From: CADAWZ01 sp045114665
GTDB lineage: Bacteria; Vulcanimicrobiota; CADAWZ01
Direction of reading: 5' to 3'
NCBI GenBank assembly: GCA_045114665.1
Contig: JBGUKW010000308.1
Location: 1-9,476 of the forward strand
DNA: 9,476 nucleotides
The notes beneath the pieces are model-generated. The model had not been told where the DNA came from. It ran no database searches and worked only from the letters and a program-made list of their open reading frames with translations. Shown here piece by piece: positions 1-7,077 of the stretch; position 1 is the first letter of the stretch, and every line of letters begins with the position of its first letter. The position numbers and the translations under genes are program-made.

Positions 1-2
1 CT

Positions 3-821
3 CCATTTAATTTTAATGCTTGGCTTGTTTTAGGAATTGTAGCTTTGAAGCAAAACAATAATGATTTGGCAAGATTGGCTTTTGAAAAATCTGTTCTATT
101 TTCAGATGCAAAGCCTGTTTATAGATTAAATCTTGCTATATTCTATGCTTCACAAGAAATTTATGACAAAGCTCTTGAATTTGCAAAAATTTCTCCAAGG
201 GATGATTCATGGTATTCTCTTTTCTGTGCTTGGCTATATGTAATGCTTGAAAAGAATGATGATGCTGAGAAAATTATTGATGATCTTATCAAAAGTAAGC
301 AATTAGTAACAGAAGCATATAATTTGAGAGCCTATATGCTATTTAGATCAGGAAAAATGGAAGATGCTTTGAGAGTTCTTGAAAGAGCTACACAAGGAAG
401 TTCAACAGATCTTATAAATTATAATAAAGCATTCTTGAATCTTCATTTAAACAATTATGATGAAGCTGAGAAAATTATTGATGATATTGTTAAAAATAGT
501 CCTGATTACTATAAAGCTTGGCTTGCACAGGCAATTCTTTCCTTCATCAAACATGATGAATCAGCAGCTGTTGAGGCTTTAAATGGAGCTAAAAAATTGA
601 AACATGCAGGATTTAAATCTTGGTTGAAAAAAGCTTCAGCTGCCTCTAATTCTTCAGATTCTGAAGATTCTTTAAATGCTCTTTTGGATTGTGTTACTTA
701 TGCAACTGATATAGACTTGAAATTTTATATTCCAGAGATGTTTTCTTTGTCTTATAATGATACAGTTGGATTTTTTGCATTTGATAGACTTGATGCAGTA
801 TTTATGCAAAAAAATATGTGA
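3..821 (+). CDS. TPR-repeat protein, C-terminal part (5' end outside window)
   Basis: The reading frame is open from base 3 to a TGA at 819-821, so the gene begins left of the window. The TTG at base 45 is only an internal codon, since readable TPR-like sequence (FNAWLVLGIVAL) lies upstream of it. About 272 residues are visible. They form helical pairs with tetratricopeptide spacing and typical A/Y/L/G positions, for example AYNLRAYMLFRSGKMEDALRV and YYKAWLAQAILSFIKHDE. Two helices share the motif AEKIIDD, 67 codons apart. No catalytic domain, signal peptide or membrane segment shows in the visible part. TPR proteins are protein-binding scaffolds; the partner here is unknown. The C-terminal 70 residues are less repeat-like (SSDSEDSLNALLDC onward) and may be a cap. 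It is followed by the hisS leader with no clear terminator immediately after its stop, so it may be co-transcribed with hisS. Family call is confident; function unknown. Confidence 0.85.
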   Translation, partial: PFNFNAWLVLGIVALKQNNNDLARLAFEKSVLFSDAKPVYRLNLAIFYASQEIYDKALEFAKISPRDDSWYSLFCAWLYVMLEKNDDAEKIIDDLIKSKQLVTEAYNLRAYMLFRSGKMEDALRVLERATQGSSTDLINYNKAFLNLHLNNYDEAEKIIDDIVKNSPDYYKAWLAQAILSFIKHDESAAVEALNGAKKLKHAGFKSWLKKASAASNSSDSEDSLNALLDCVTYATDIDLKFYIPEMFSLSYNDTVGFFAFDRLDAVFMQKNM

Positions 822-861
822 TTTTGATTGTAAAAATATAAAAGTCTTCGGAGGTTTTCCG

Positions 862-885
862 ATGGATTTCGCAATTATTAATTGA
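862..885 (+). CDS. Possible 7-codon leader peptide (MDFAIIN) upstream of hisS
   Basis: ATG at 862 follows a full GGAGG Shine-Dalgarno at 850-854 with 7 bases between, and the frame closes at TGA 883-885. The ORF ends 15 bases before the terminator hairpin. It has no His codons, so it is not a classical his leader peptide. The ribosome binding site is as good as that of hisS itself, which is the main argument that it is translated. So short an ORF can arise by chance, so it is a candidate only. Confidence 0.4.
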   Translation: MDFAIIN

Positions 886-899
886 GAGTGAAAAGTAGG

Positions 900-930
900 A
901 TAGGGAGCCTCTAAAGGTTTCCTATTTTTT
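900..930 (+). terminator. Intrinsic terminator upstream of hisS
   Basis: An 11-bp stem (900-910 with 915-925, including two G-U pairs) with a 4-base loop CTAA is followed by a run of T to base 930. It may end transcription from the TPR gene, attenuate hisS, or both. Confidence 0.75.
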
Positions 931-959
931 GTTTGTTTTCTTAGATTTGAGGTGATGGA

Positions 960-2222
960 ATGAAGATTAATGTTCCAAGAGGTACTTGTGATGTACTTCC
1001 TGTTGATTCATATAAATGGAATTATATAGAAAATATAGCAAGGGAAATTGCAAATAGATTTGGATTTCGTGAAATAAGAACTCCTGTTTTTGAACATACA
1101 GAGCTTTTCATTAGAGGTATTGGTAATTCAACAGATATTGTCAGAAAAGAAATGTACACTTTTGATGATAAAAAGGGTAGAAGTATGACTTTAAGACCTG
1201 AAGGTACTGCTACTGTAATGCGTTCTGTTTTGGAAAATAATTTGTATTTATCAGTTCCTACAAAATTGTTTTATATTGGTCCATTTTTTAGATATGAGAG
1301 ACCACAAGAGGGGAGATATCGTCAATTTCATCAATTTGGACTAGAAGCAATAGGCATTGATTCTCCTGCTATTGATGCAGAAATAATACATTCTGCTTGC
1401 ACATTTTTTGAAACGCTTGGCTTAAAAGAAATTGTAGTGCAGTTAAATTCTTTAGGTTGTTCTGAATGTCGTCCAAAATATAGAGAAGCTCTTGTTGGAT
1501 TTTTTGAAAGTCATAGGGAAGAACTTTGTTCTGATTGCAAAGAGCGTTTGAGTATAAATCCACTTAGAGTTATTGATTGTAAAAATCCAAATTGTAAACA
1601 GATTGCATTAAATGCTCCTGTAATGATTGATTTTCTCTGTGATGAATGTAAAGCACATTTTGAAAAATTACAAAAATTGCTTTCTGTTTATGCTGTTGAT
1701 TTTAAAGTAAATCCAAGAATAGTTAGAGGTCTTGATTATTACACAAGGACTGTTTTTGAAATAGTATCTAATCAGTTAGGGGCTCAAGATGCCATTTGTG
1801 GAGGCGGAAGATATAATGGACTTGCTGAAGAAATTGGTGGTAAAAATCTTCCAGCCGTTGGTTTTGCTGCAGGTATAGAGAGAACAATATCACTTATGAC
1901 AAAGTGCGGTTGCTCTTTTGGAAAAGAACCAACTCCAAAAGTTATTGTTATTCCTTTAGATGATTCATGTGAAGAGTATTCAGCTTCTATTTTGGGAAAA
2001 TTGAGAAGTGCTAAAATTAGTTCTGATATGATTTATGCCAAAAAGAATTTGAAAAAGATATTTAAAGAACTTTCTTCATCTGAAACTGAATATGCCTATG
2101 TTATAGGAACAGATGAGATGTCTGAAAATAAAATATCGGTTAAATTACTTAGAGAAAAAAATCAGGTAGATATTCCTGTTAGTGATGCAGTAAATTTTGT
2201 CAGTGTCAGAGGTAATTGTTAA
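960..2222 (+). CDS. hisS: Histidyl-tRNA synthetase (HisRS)
   Basis: Cytoplasmic class II aminoacyl-tRNA synthetase that charges tRNA-His with histidine using ATP. The 420 residues match the usual bacterial length. Visible motifs: RGTCDVLP at 7-14; TLRPEGTA at 77-84; motif 2 FRYERPQEGRYRQFHQ at 110-125; the histidine-binding RGLDYYTRTVFE at 256-267, with R256 matching the catalytic Arg of the family; GGGRYNGL at 281-288; motif 3 AVGFAAGIER at 299-308; then the C-terminal anticodon-binding domain from about 327. The insertion region carries four cysteine pairs (C167/C170, C190/C193, C207/C212, C227/C230), a zinc-ribbon-like pattern seen in many Clostridia and deltaproteobacterial HisRS. ATG 960 is preceded by GAGGTGAT at 949-956, a good ribosome binding site. 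Expression may be set by the leader hairpins upstream. The next gene starts on the base after its stop. No sign of damage. Confidence 0.97.
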   Translation: MKINVPRGTCDVLPVDSYKWNYIENIAREIANRFGFREIRTPVFEHTELFIRGIGNSTDIVRKEMYTFDDKKGRSMTLRPEGTATVMRSVLENNLYLSVPTKLFYIGPFFRYERPQEGRYRQFHQFGLEAIGIDSPAIDAEIIHSACTFFETLGLKEIVVQLNSLGCSECRPKYREALVGFFESHREELCSDCKERLSINPLRVIDCKNPNCKQIALNAPVMIDFLCDECKAHFEKLQKLLSVYAVDFKVNPRIVRGLDYYTRTVFEIVSNQLGAQDAICGGGRYNGLAEEIGGKNLPAVGFAAGIERTISLMTKCGCSFGKEPTPKVIVIPLDDSCEEYSASILGKLRSAKISSDMIYAKKNLKKIFKELSSSETEYAYVIGTDEMSENKISVKLLREKNQVDIPVSDAVNFVSVRGNC

Positions 2223-4454
2223 ATGATAGCCAAGTGGCTTAAGAGTTGTTTTTTAAATTTAAGCGAATCATATATGGTTATAGATGATATGTTTCGCAGA
2301 AGAAGTGTTAGTAAAAAAAGTCCGTTTTTGACAGACGGAGAGTTTTACTCATGCTTTAATTATGACAATGAAAATTTAAAAGATTTGAAAGAGGCTTATA
2401 GAGAGAGAGATTTTGATGCTGCAGCAGAAGAGTTGATAAGATATTTTACTACATTAAAAAAGTATGTTTTTGCATTTAATGATTCCTCATTGATTTCTAA
2501 GATAAAGAAAACTTTTTCACAAAAAAGATTGATAAAGAATGCTGAGTTAATATGTAAACACAATATAATAATGCCTACTGGGCACAGTGCTGATTTTGGA
2601 ACTTTTATAAATTGGTTTTCTGATTTTAATGGAAAAAATTGGATGTATTCGCATGTGTCTGAATTTTCAAAAAAAGTTCAAGATAAGATTTTATTAAAGC
2701 AGTTTAATATGCCTGCTTTGCCAGTGTCTATTGAATTTAATAAGCATTATCATTTGATGGATCTTGCGAGAGCTTTTTTAATTACATCAAATGAACGTTA
2801 TACACAAGAATTTATACTTGAATTGGAAGAATGGGTTCAGAGAAATCCTATTCATTATGGTATTTCTTGGATAGACCCAATGGCTGTGTCTCAAAGAATG
2901 ATTGCTTGGATGATCTCTATTTTTATGTTTGTAGGGAATTCTTCTTATTTACAGGGGGAACATCTTGAGACAATTCTCAAAAATATATTGCTTCATGGGG
3001 CATATTTGTCACAGATACTTACAGACAAAACGCAAAGACCTTCAAGATATGTAGCTGCTTCTTCTGCATTATATATTTTTTCTTGTCTATTTCCAGAATT
3101 TGACTGTGCTGATAGGTGGAAAAGTAAAGCACTTCGCATGTTGGAAAATGAGTCAACACTTCAATTTCTTGCTGATGGTGTCTATAGAGAAAGATCACTT
3201 GGAATGCAGATTCTTTTAACAGAATTTTTAATGCTTCCACTTATATTGGACAAGATTTCCAATATACAATCTTCCCCTGCTATTTTGTCTGTTGTAGAGC
3301 GTTCTCTTGAATTTTTGATTTATACTTTAAGTCCTTCCAAGACACCTGTGAATTTTGGTGATACTCCTGCAACAAATGTTTGGAATCTATCATCAACTTC
3401 ACAAGATAATTTTAAAAATTTGCTTTGTATTGGGGCTTATCTCTTCAATAGGGGAGATATGAAATTTGCAGCAGGTGAAGTAACAGAAGATTTTATTTGG
3501 TTTTTTGGACAATCAGGAGAAGAGGCTTATAAAAATATAATTTCTAAAGAACCTGAAAAGACTTCAAGAGTATTTATTGATGGGGGATATTTTTCCTTTA
3601 GGGATTCTTGGACTGCTGATTCAACATATTGTCTTTTTTATGGAAACCCTAAAAAGCCAAGTCCTGCACCAGATAGAGGTATTAATTTATTAACTCCTCA
3701 CAAAGATTTTTTGAGTTTTGCACTTTATGTCAGGGGTGAGCCTTTTATAATTGAAACAGGTTCATATAAAGGAGCAAGACAGTTTGGATCGGATGATATT
3801 TATTCTTATTTTAATAAAACAACTGCACATAATTCAGTTTTAGTTGACGGAAAAGAACAATCACTTGCAAAAAATATAAAAGGTCCTCGTAAATACATGC
3901 ATCTTTTAAAGACAAGATGGCTTTTTTCTGAAGATTTTGACTATGTGATGTCTGGACATGCAGGTTTTGATGATGTCAAAAATTCTGTTATCCACAGAAG
4001 AGAGATATTGTATTTAAAAAATAAAAAGTGGTTTATTATAAGAGATACTATTGAAGGCTCAGATGTTTTAAATGTAACAAATATATATAATCTATCTCCT
4101 GAGCTTGATATAAGTTTGCGTGGTGATTATGGTTGTCTTATACATGCAAAACGAGAATACATAAGATTAAATATGTATTATCCAGGTGCTTTTGAATGCA
4201 AACAGAGTAGAGGTAAAATAGAACCTGCTTTGTCAGGTTGGTATTCAAAATCATTTAACAGAGTTGATCCTTGTTACAAAATAGAATATTCGAGTAAAAT
4301 GCAGTTGCCTTGCCAAATTTATACTTGGATAAGTTGGGCAAGAGGCGAATTTAGAATTCCTCCAAAATCCGATTTGGAAGAAGCATTTGATATGGTTGCA
4401 AGTTCAAAGGGTATTATGGAAGATGAATTACAATTTGAAACACCTGAAAAATAG
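2223..4454 (+). CDS. Heparinase II/III-family protein (polysaccharide-lyase fold), substrate unknown
   Basis: The 743 residues have the two-part layout of the heparinase II/III-like family: an N-terminal alpha-helical toroid (about 60-410, including GISWIDPMAVSQRMIAW at 213-229 and NFGDTP at 377-382) and a C-terminal beta-sandwich heparinase II/III domain (about 450-700). The hallmark stretch HKDFLSFALYVRGEPFIIETGSY is at 493-515, with H493 and D495, and TTAHNSVLVDG at 533-543. Family members cleave acidic polysaccharides by beta-elimination, or occur beside exopolysaccharide genes without proven activity. No signal peptide is visible (start MIAKWLKSCFLNLSES), so export is doubtful. The helical-domain segment where family members often carry a Ser-x-x-Tyr-His motif reads RERSLGMQI here (322-330), apparently without that Tyr/His. 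The start ATG directly follows the hisS stop; AGAGG at 2208-2212 inside hisS is its likely ribosome binding site, implying translational coupling. Fold call is good; function uncertain. Confidence 0.8.
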   Translation: MIAKWLKSCFLNLSESYMVIDDMFRRRSVSKKSPFLTDGEFYSCFNYDNENLKDLKEAYRERDFDAAAEELIRYFTTLKKYVFAFNDSSLISKIKKTFSQKRLIKNAELICKHNIIMPTGHSADFGTFINWFSDFNGKNWMYSHVSEFSKKVQDKILLKQFNMPALPVSIEFNKHYHLMDLARAFLITSNERYTQEFILELEEWVQRNPIHYGISWIDPMAVSQRMIAWMISIFMFVGNSSYLQGEHLETILKNILLHGAYLSQILTDKTQRPSRYVAASSALYIFSCLFPEFDCADRWKSKALRMLENESTLQFLADGVYRERSLGMQILLTEFLMLPLILDKISNIQSSPAILSVVERSLEFLIYTLSPSKTPVNFGDTPATNVWNLSSTSQDNFKNLLCIGAYLFNRGDMKFAAGEVTEDFIWFFGQSGEEAYKNIISKEPEKTSRVFIDGGYFSFRDSWTADSTYCLFYGNPKKPSPAPDRGINLLTPHKDFLSFALYVRGEPFIIETGSYKGARQFGSDDIYSYFNKTTAHNSVLVDGKEQSLAKNIKGPRKYMHLLKTRWLFSEDFDYVMSGHAGFDDVKNSVIHRREILYLKNKKWFIIRDTIEGSDVLNVTNIYNLSPELDISLRGDYGCLIHAKREYIRLNMYYPGAFECKQSRGKIEPALSGWYSKSFNRVDPCYKIEYSSKMQLPCQIYTWISWARGEFRIPPKSDLEEAFDMVASSKGIMEDELQFETPEK

Positions 4455-5040
4455 CCTCTATTCAGAAGAAACTTTTAATAGAGTTTCTTCTGTTATTGAA
4501 TATGTATCCAAATTAGAGAGAGAAAATAGAATAATAGTCATTGCAATTGATGGACGATGTGCTTCAGGAAAGACTACTATTTCTAGTTTTCTCTCTTTTG
4601 TTTTTGGAGAAGATATTAAGTCTGTTGTTCATATGGACGATTTTTTTCTTCCAAAAGAGTTGAGAACACTTGGAAGATTGAAAACAGCTGGTGGAAATGT
4701 ACATTCTGAGCGGTTTTTAGAAGAAGTTATTCCTTTTTTGCGAGATAGTTCTTTTAGATACAGAAAATTTGATTGTTCCATTTTAGATTATTCAGATTTT
4801 GTTGAGATAAAAAATAAATCTGTTCGAATTGTCGAAGGTTCTTATTCAGCACACCCTATTTTTGGCAGATATGCAGATATTACTATTTTTTCAGATATAT
4901 CTTTTGAGGAGCAGAAAAGTAGAATTTTGAAAAGAAATGGGGAAGAGAAATTAAGAATATTTTTGGAAAAATGGATTCCAATGGAAGAGAAATATTTTAA
5001 GGTTTTTGATATAAAAAATAAGGCGAATTTTGTCGTTTGA
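4423..5040 (+). CDS. Uridine-kinase-like P-loop kinase
   Basis: About 205 residues from ATG 4423. I chose this first ATG over the in-frame TTG at 4387 because AAAGGG lies at 4406-4411 and the homologous core starts soon after. The P-loop GRCASGKT is at residues 44-51, following the hydrophobic strand IIVIAIDG. MDDFF at 71-75 resembles the substrate-side Asp pair of uridine kinases, then RLKTAGGNVHSERF (85-98), VEGSYS (137-142) and a C-terminal ILKRNG-to-EKYF region. This matches proteins widely annotated as uridine kinase in Firmicutes: NTP-dependent phosphorylation of a nucleoside or similar small molecule in the cytoplasm. The true substrate of this subfamily is not settled by sequence, so I give no symbol. 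It overlaps the heparinase-like gene by 32 bases in another frame, indicating one operon. Length is normal for the family and no damage is visible. Confidence 0.8.
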   Translation: MNYNLKHLKNSLYSEETFNRVSSVIEYVSKLERENRIIVIAIDGRCASGKTTISSFLSFVFGEDIKSVVHMDDFFLPKELRTLGRLKTAGGNVHSERFLEEVIPFLRDSSFRYRKFDCSILDYSDFVEIKNKSVRIVEGSYSAHPIFGRYADITIFSDISFEEQKSRILKRNGEEKLRIFLEKWIPMEEKYFKVFDIKNKANFVV

Positions 5041-5158
5041 ATTTTTGAGTAACAGATTAAAAGGATATAAAAATAAAAAGGAATAAAAGAAAGAAAAAGT
5101 AAATATACTCTATATAAAAATTATCCTTGTAAAAAGGTAGAAAGAATGTGGTTAAAAT
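5041..5158 (+). promoter_or_regulatory. A-rich leader of glgA with weak promoter candidate
   Basis: 118 bases without a gene and without a terminator. TTGAGT (5045-5050) and TATAAA (5066-5071) could be -35 and -10 boxes, but the 15-base spacer is short. AAGGATA at 5061-5067 is exactly complementary to TATCCTT at 5122-5128, and CCTT 5125-5128 could instead pair with AAGG of the ribosome binding site at 5134-5137. glgA may use its own promoter here or be read through from the upstream genes. Confidence 0.3.
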
Positions 5159-5193
5159 ATGGGTGGTTTAAAAATAGTTTTTGTAGCTTCTGA
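5146..5193 (+). CDS. Possible 15-codon upstream ORF overlapping glgA start
   Basis: AAAAAGG at 5131-5137 sits 8 bases before ATG 5146, the best-placed start in the leader. The frame reads MWLKYGWFKNSFCSF and stops at TGA 5191-5193, inside glgA in a different frame. The glgA ATG at 5159 lies 21 bases from the same Shine-Dalgarno, which is too far for normal use. The short ORF could couple or limit glgA translation. No homology claim is made. Confidence 0.25.
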   Translation: MWLKYGWFKNSFCSF

Positions 5194-6604
5194 AATGTCG
5201 CCATTTGCCAAAACAGGTGGATTGGCAGATGTTGTTGGAAGTTTACCAGTAAGTCTTTCAAAATTAGGACATCAAGTTTCTGTTATTATGCCAAAATATA
5301 GTTCCATAAAAGCAAATATGGAATTGTTCCATTCACCAATGGGAGTATGGATGGGAGATAGACAAGAGTGGTGTGGAGTTTATAAGACAGAATATAACGG
5401 AATACCTGTCTATTTTATTGAACATAACATATTTTTTGACAGAGATGGATTATATCATGATAAAAATATGAATGACTATGAAGATAACCCCAGAAGATTC
5501 GCATTTTTATCAAGGGCTGCAATGCAGTTGTGTATAGACAAGGGATATTCACCAGATATATTTCATGTAAATGATTGGCAGACAGCACTTTTGCCTGCAT
5601 ATTTAAAAAATTGGAATTTACAAGGTACTTCAATTCAAAATTCAAAATCTGTTTTGACGATTCACAATATGGCATATCAGGGAAATTATCCAAAGAGCAA
5701 TGTTGAATATTTGGGCATTGGTTGGGGTAATTTTACCTATGAAAAGTTTGAAGAAAATGATAGAATAAATATGTTAAAAGGTGGAATATTCTATTCCGAT
5801 TTTGTAAATACGGTAAGTCCAACTTATGCTTATGAAGTAACAAATGGAAATGGTTATGGTTTGGATATATCATTAAGGAATAAAGGTGAATATTTTTCAG
5901 GAATAATCAATGGAGCTGATTACAATATTTGGAATCCTGAAATAGATAGATACATAAAAGATAACTACTCAAAAGAAGATATGAGTGGTAAATGGAAATG
6001 TAAGGGAAAATTACAAGATATATTTGCTCTTGAATCAAATTATACAGTACCAATTTTTGGAGCTGTAGGAAGATTTACTTCACAAAAAGGCTATAATTTG
6101 ATAGCATCTATTGCTGAAAGATTGATTAATGAGACATCTATTCAGATAGCAATAATTGGAACAGGTGACAAAGACCTCGAGGGATTCTTTAGTTATATGG
6201 CTCAAAAATATCCAGGTAGATTTGGCTGTCGTATTGAATTTAATGAAAAAACGGCACATCTTCTCGAAGCAGGTTCTGACTTCTTCTTAATGCCAAGTTT
6301 GTTTGAACCCTGTGGTTTGAATCAAATTTATTCATTAAAATATGGGACACTGCCAATTGTCAGAAATACAGGTGGTTTGAGAGATACAGTTATCAACTGT
6401 AACGAATTTGAAAATTATGGTACAGGCTTTATCTTTAATGATTTCACTCCAGAGGCACTAAGAAATACAATTTTATGGGCATATAAGATATATCATACAA
6501 GACCTGATTTAATGGGTAAGATGAGATATGATGCAATGTGTCAGGATTTCAGTTGGATAAGAAGTGCTAAGGAATACGAAAAGATATATAGAAAAATATT
6601 ATAG
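5159..6604 (+). CDS. glgA: Glycogen synthase (ADP-glucose type, GT5)
   Basis: Adds glucose from ADP-glucose to the growing alpha-1,4-glucan in the cytoplasm. The 481 residues fit bacterial GlgA (about 475-490). The N-terminal glycosyltransferase-5 domain starts MGGLKIVFVASEMSPFAKTG, with the sugar-nucleotide-binding KTGGL at 18-22. HVNDWQTALLP is at 136-146 and TIHNMAYQG at 167-175. The C-terminal GT-B half has GAVGRFTSQKG at 301-311 and the catalytic-site EPCGLNQIYSLKYGTLP at 383-399 (E383 is equivalent to the conserved retaining-GT Glu), then NTGGLRDTV. The only in-frame ATG that fits the family N-terminus is at 5159, but it lacks a well-spaced Shine-Dalgarno. No other glg gene (glgC, glgB, glgP) is in the window. 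A strong terminator 2-45 bases after the stop ends the plus-strand operon. Confidence 0.96.
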   Translation: MGGLKIVFVASEMSPFAKTGGLADVVGSLPVSLSKLGHQVSVIMPKYSSIKANMELFHSPMGVWMGDRQEWCGVYKTEYNGIPVYFIEHNIFFDRDGLYHDKNMNDYEDNPRRFAFLSRAAMQLCIDKGYSPDIFHVNDWQTALLPAYLKNWNLQGTSIQNSKSVLTIHNMAYQGNYPKSNVEYLGIGWGNFTYEKFEENDRINMLKGGIFYSDFVNTVSPTYAYEVTNGNGYGLDISLRNKGEYFSGIINGADYNIWNPEIDRYIKDNYSKEDMSGKWKCKGKLQDIFALESNYTVPIFGAVGRFTSQKGYNLIASIAERLINETSIQIAIIGTGDKDLEGFFSYMAQKYPGRFGCRIEFNEKTAHLLEAGSDFFLMPSLFEPCGLNQIYSLKYGTLPIVRNTGGLRDTVINCNEFENYGTGFIFNDFTPEALRNTILWAYKIYHTRPDLMGKMRYDAMCQDFSWIRSAKEYEKIYRKIL

Positions 6605-6606
6605 TG

Positions 6607-6649
6607 AAAAATTCACTCCTAAATATATGTTTAGGAGTGAATTTTTTTT
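6607..6649 (+). terminator. Strong intrinsic terminator after glgA
   Basis: A perfect stem of 13 bp (6611-6623 with 6630-6642), extendable by four A-T pairs, has a 6-base loop TATATG and is followed by a T-run to 6649. The A-run on its 5' side means it could also work on the minus strand. Confidence 0.95.
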
Positions 6650-6686
6650 GGCGAATCAATGGTAAAATATAAATGCTTAAAAATTT

Positions 6687-6910
6687 AAAGATTTGAAGAA
6701 AATCTTCGATATGGTGTTAGACAATCATCATATCTGAAGAGATAAATGAACTTGTTCAAATTGACATACTCCCCATAAATTTTTGAAGTGAACCTAAAAT
6801 TTAGGGGCATTACGGTGCTTTTCGGTAAAAAAAAGTACATTGCAGAAGCAAATCCAGAGTTAATTCCTGAAATGAAAGATGATGATGATTTAGAAGATGA
6901 AGAATTATAA
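6687..6910 (+). pseudogene. Frameshifted remnant of an unrecognised small protein gene with acidic C-terminus
   Basis: Three overlapping plus-strand frames read in order as one protein-like sequence. 6687-6734 gives KDLKKIFDMVLDNHHI, then a stop. 6733-6783 in the next frame gives SEEINELVQIDILPINF, then a stop. 6785-6910 in the third frame gives EVNLKFRGITVLFGKKKY, IAEANPELIPEMK and an acidic tail DDDDLEDEEL ending at TAA 6908-6910. Each join needs a one-base shift in the same direction. No single frame with a good start and Shine-Dalgarno covers the whole region; ATG 6673 (MLKNLK) might be the old start. The segments have plausible codon use and amphipathic composition, unlike random AT-rich DNA, so I read this as a decaying gene. 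I do not recognise the family. The alternative is chance coding potential, or frameshift errors in the assembly. Confidence 0.45.
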
Positions 6911-6999
6911 TAGATTAATTTTTGTGAAAACAAATAAGCAAGTTGATAAAACAAAAAAATTCAGTTGATATTTTTAAAAGTACACTTTTTAGAAAAAGG

Positions 7000-7030
7000 A
7001 AAGAGCTGATCATTTAGAGGTCAGCTCTTT
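7000..7030 (-). terminator. Hairpin terminator downstream of the amidohydrolase, possibly bidirectional
   Basis: AAAGAGCTGA at 7000-7009 pairs perfectly with TCAGCTCTTT at 7021-7030, with T-G and C-G pairs possible just inside. On the minus strand it is followed by CTTTTTCT, a pyrimidine/T-rich run, and lies about 50 bases past the amidohydrolase stop. On the plus strand the trailing T-run is only four bases, so it would be a weaker terminator for the remnant gene. Confidence 0.65.
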
Positions 7031-7077
7031 TACGCATATACTGCTTAATTATGGGATGTGTACATCCTAATGGAACA

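Larger units (their letters stand above)
849..930 (+). promoter_or_regulatory. Candidate transcription attenuator in the hisS leader
   Basis: Three pairings compete. (1) CGGA 849-852 with TCCG 858-861 forms a small hairpin over the leader-ORF Shine-Dalgarno. (2) 850-859 can pair with 903-912, ten contiguous pairs including four G-U, an anti-terminator. (3) 900-910 pairs with 915-925, the terminator. AGGTTTTCC at 852-860 is nearly repeated by AGGTTTCC at 915-922, so both compete for GGGAGCCT at 903-910. Only 29 bases separate the terminator T-run from the hisS ATG, too little for a separate promoter, so hisS transcripts should pass through this site. No T-box core sequence (the GGTGG-NACCGCG type) is visible, nor a riboswitch that I recognise. 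Confidence 0.5.

Noticed and set aside
822..959. T-box riboswitch for hisS
   Set aside because: The region is short and lacks the conserved T-box core (GGTGG-NACCGCG type); only the terminator position is similar.
6685..6954. Minus-strand ORF of 89 codons rich in serine
   Set aside because: Its serine run is the antisense of the GAT repeats of the plus-strand acidic tail; it has no plausible ribosome binding site, and the plus-strand reading makes better protein.
7054..7067. GGATGTGTACATCC palindrome just after the amidohydrolase stop
   Set aside because: The stem is short with no T-run; the nearby 7000-7030 hairpin is the better terminator. It could be chance.
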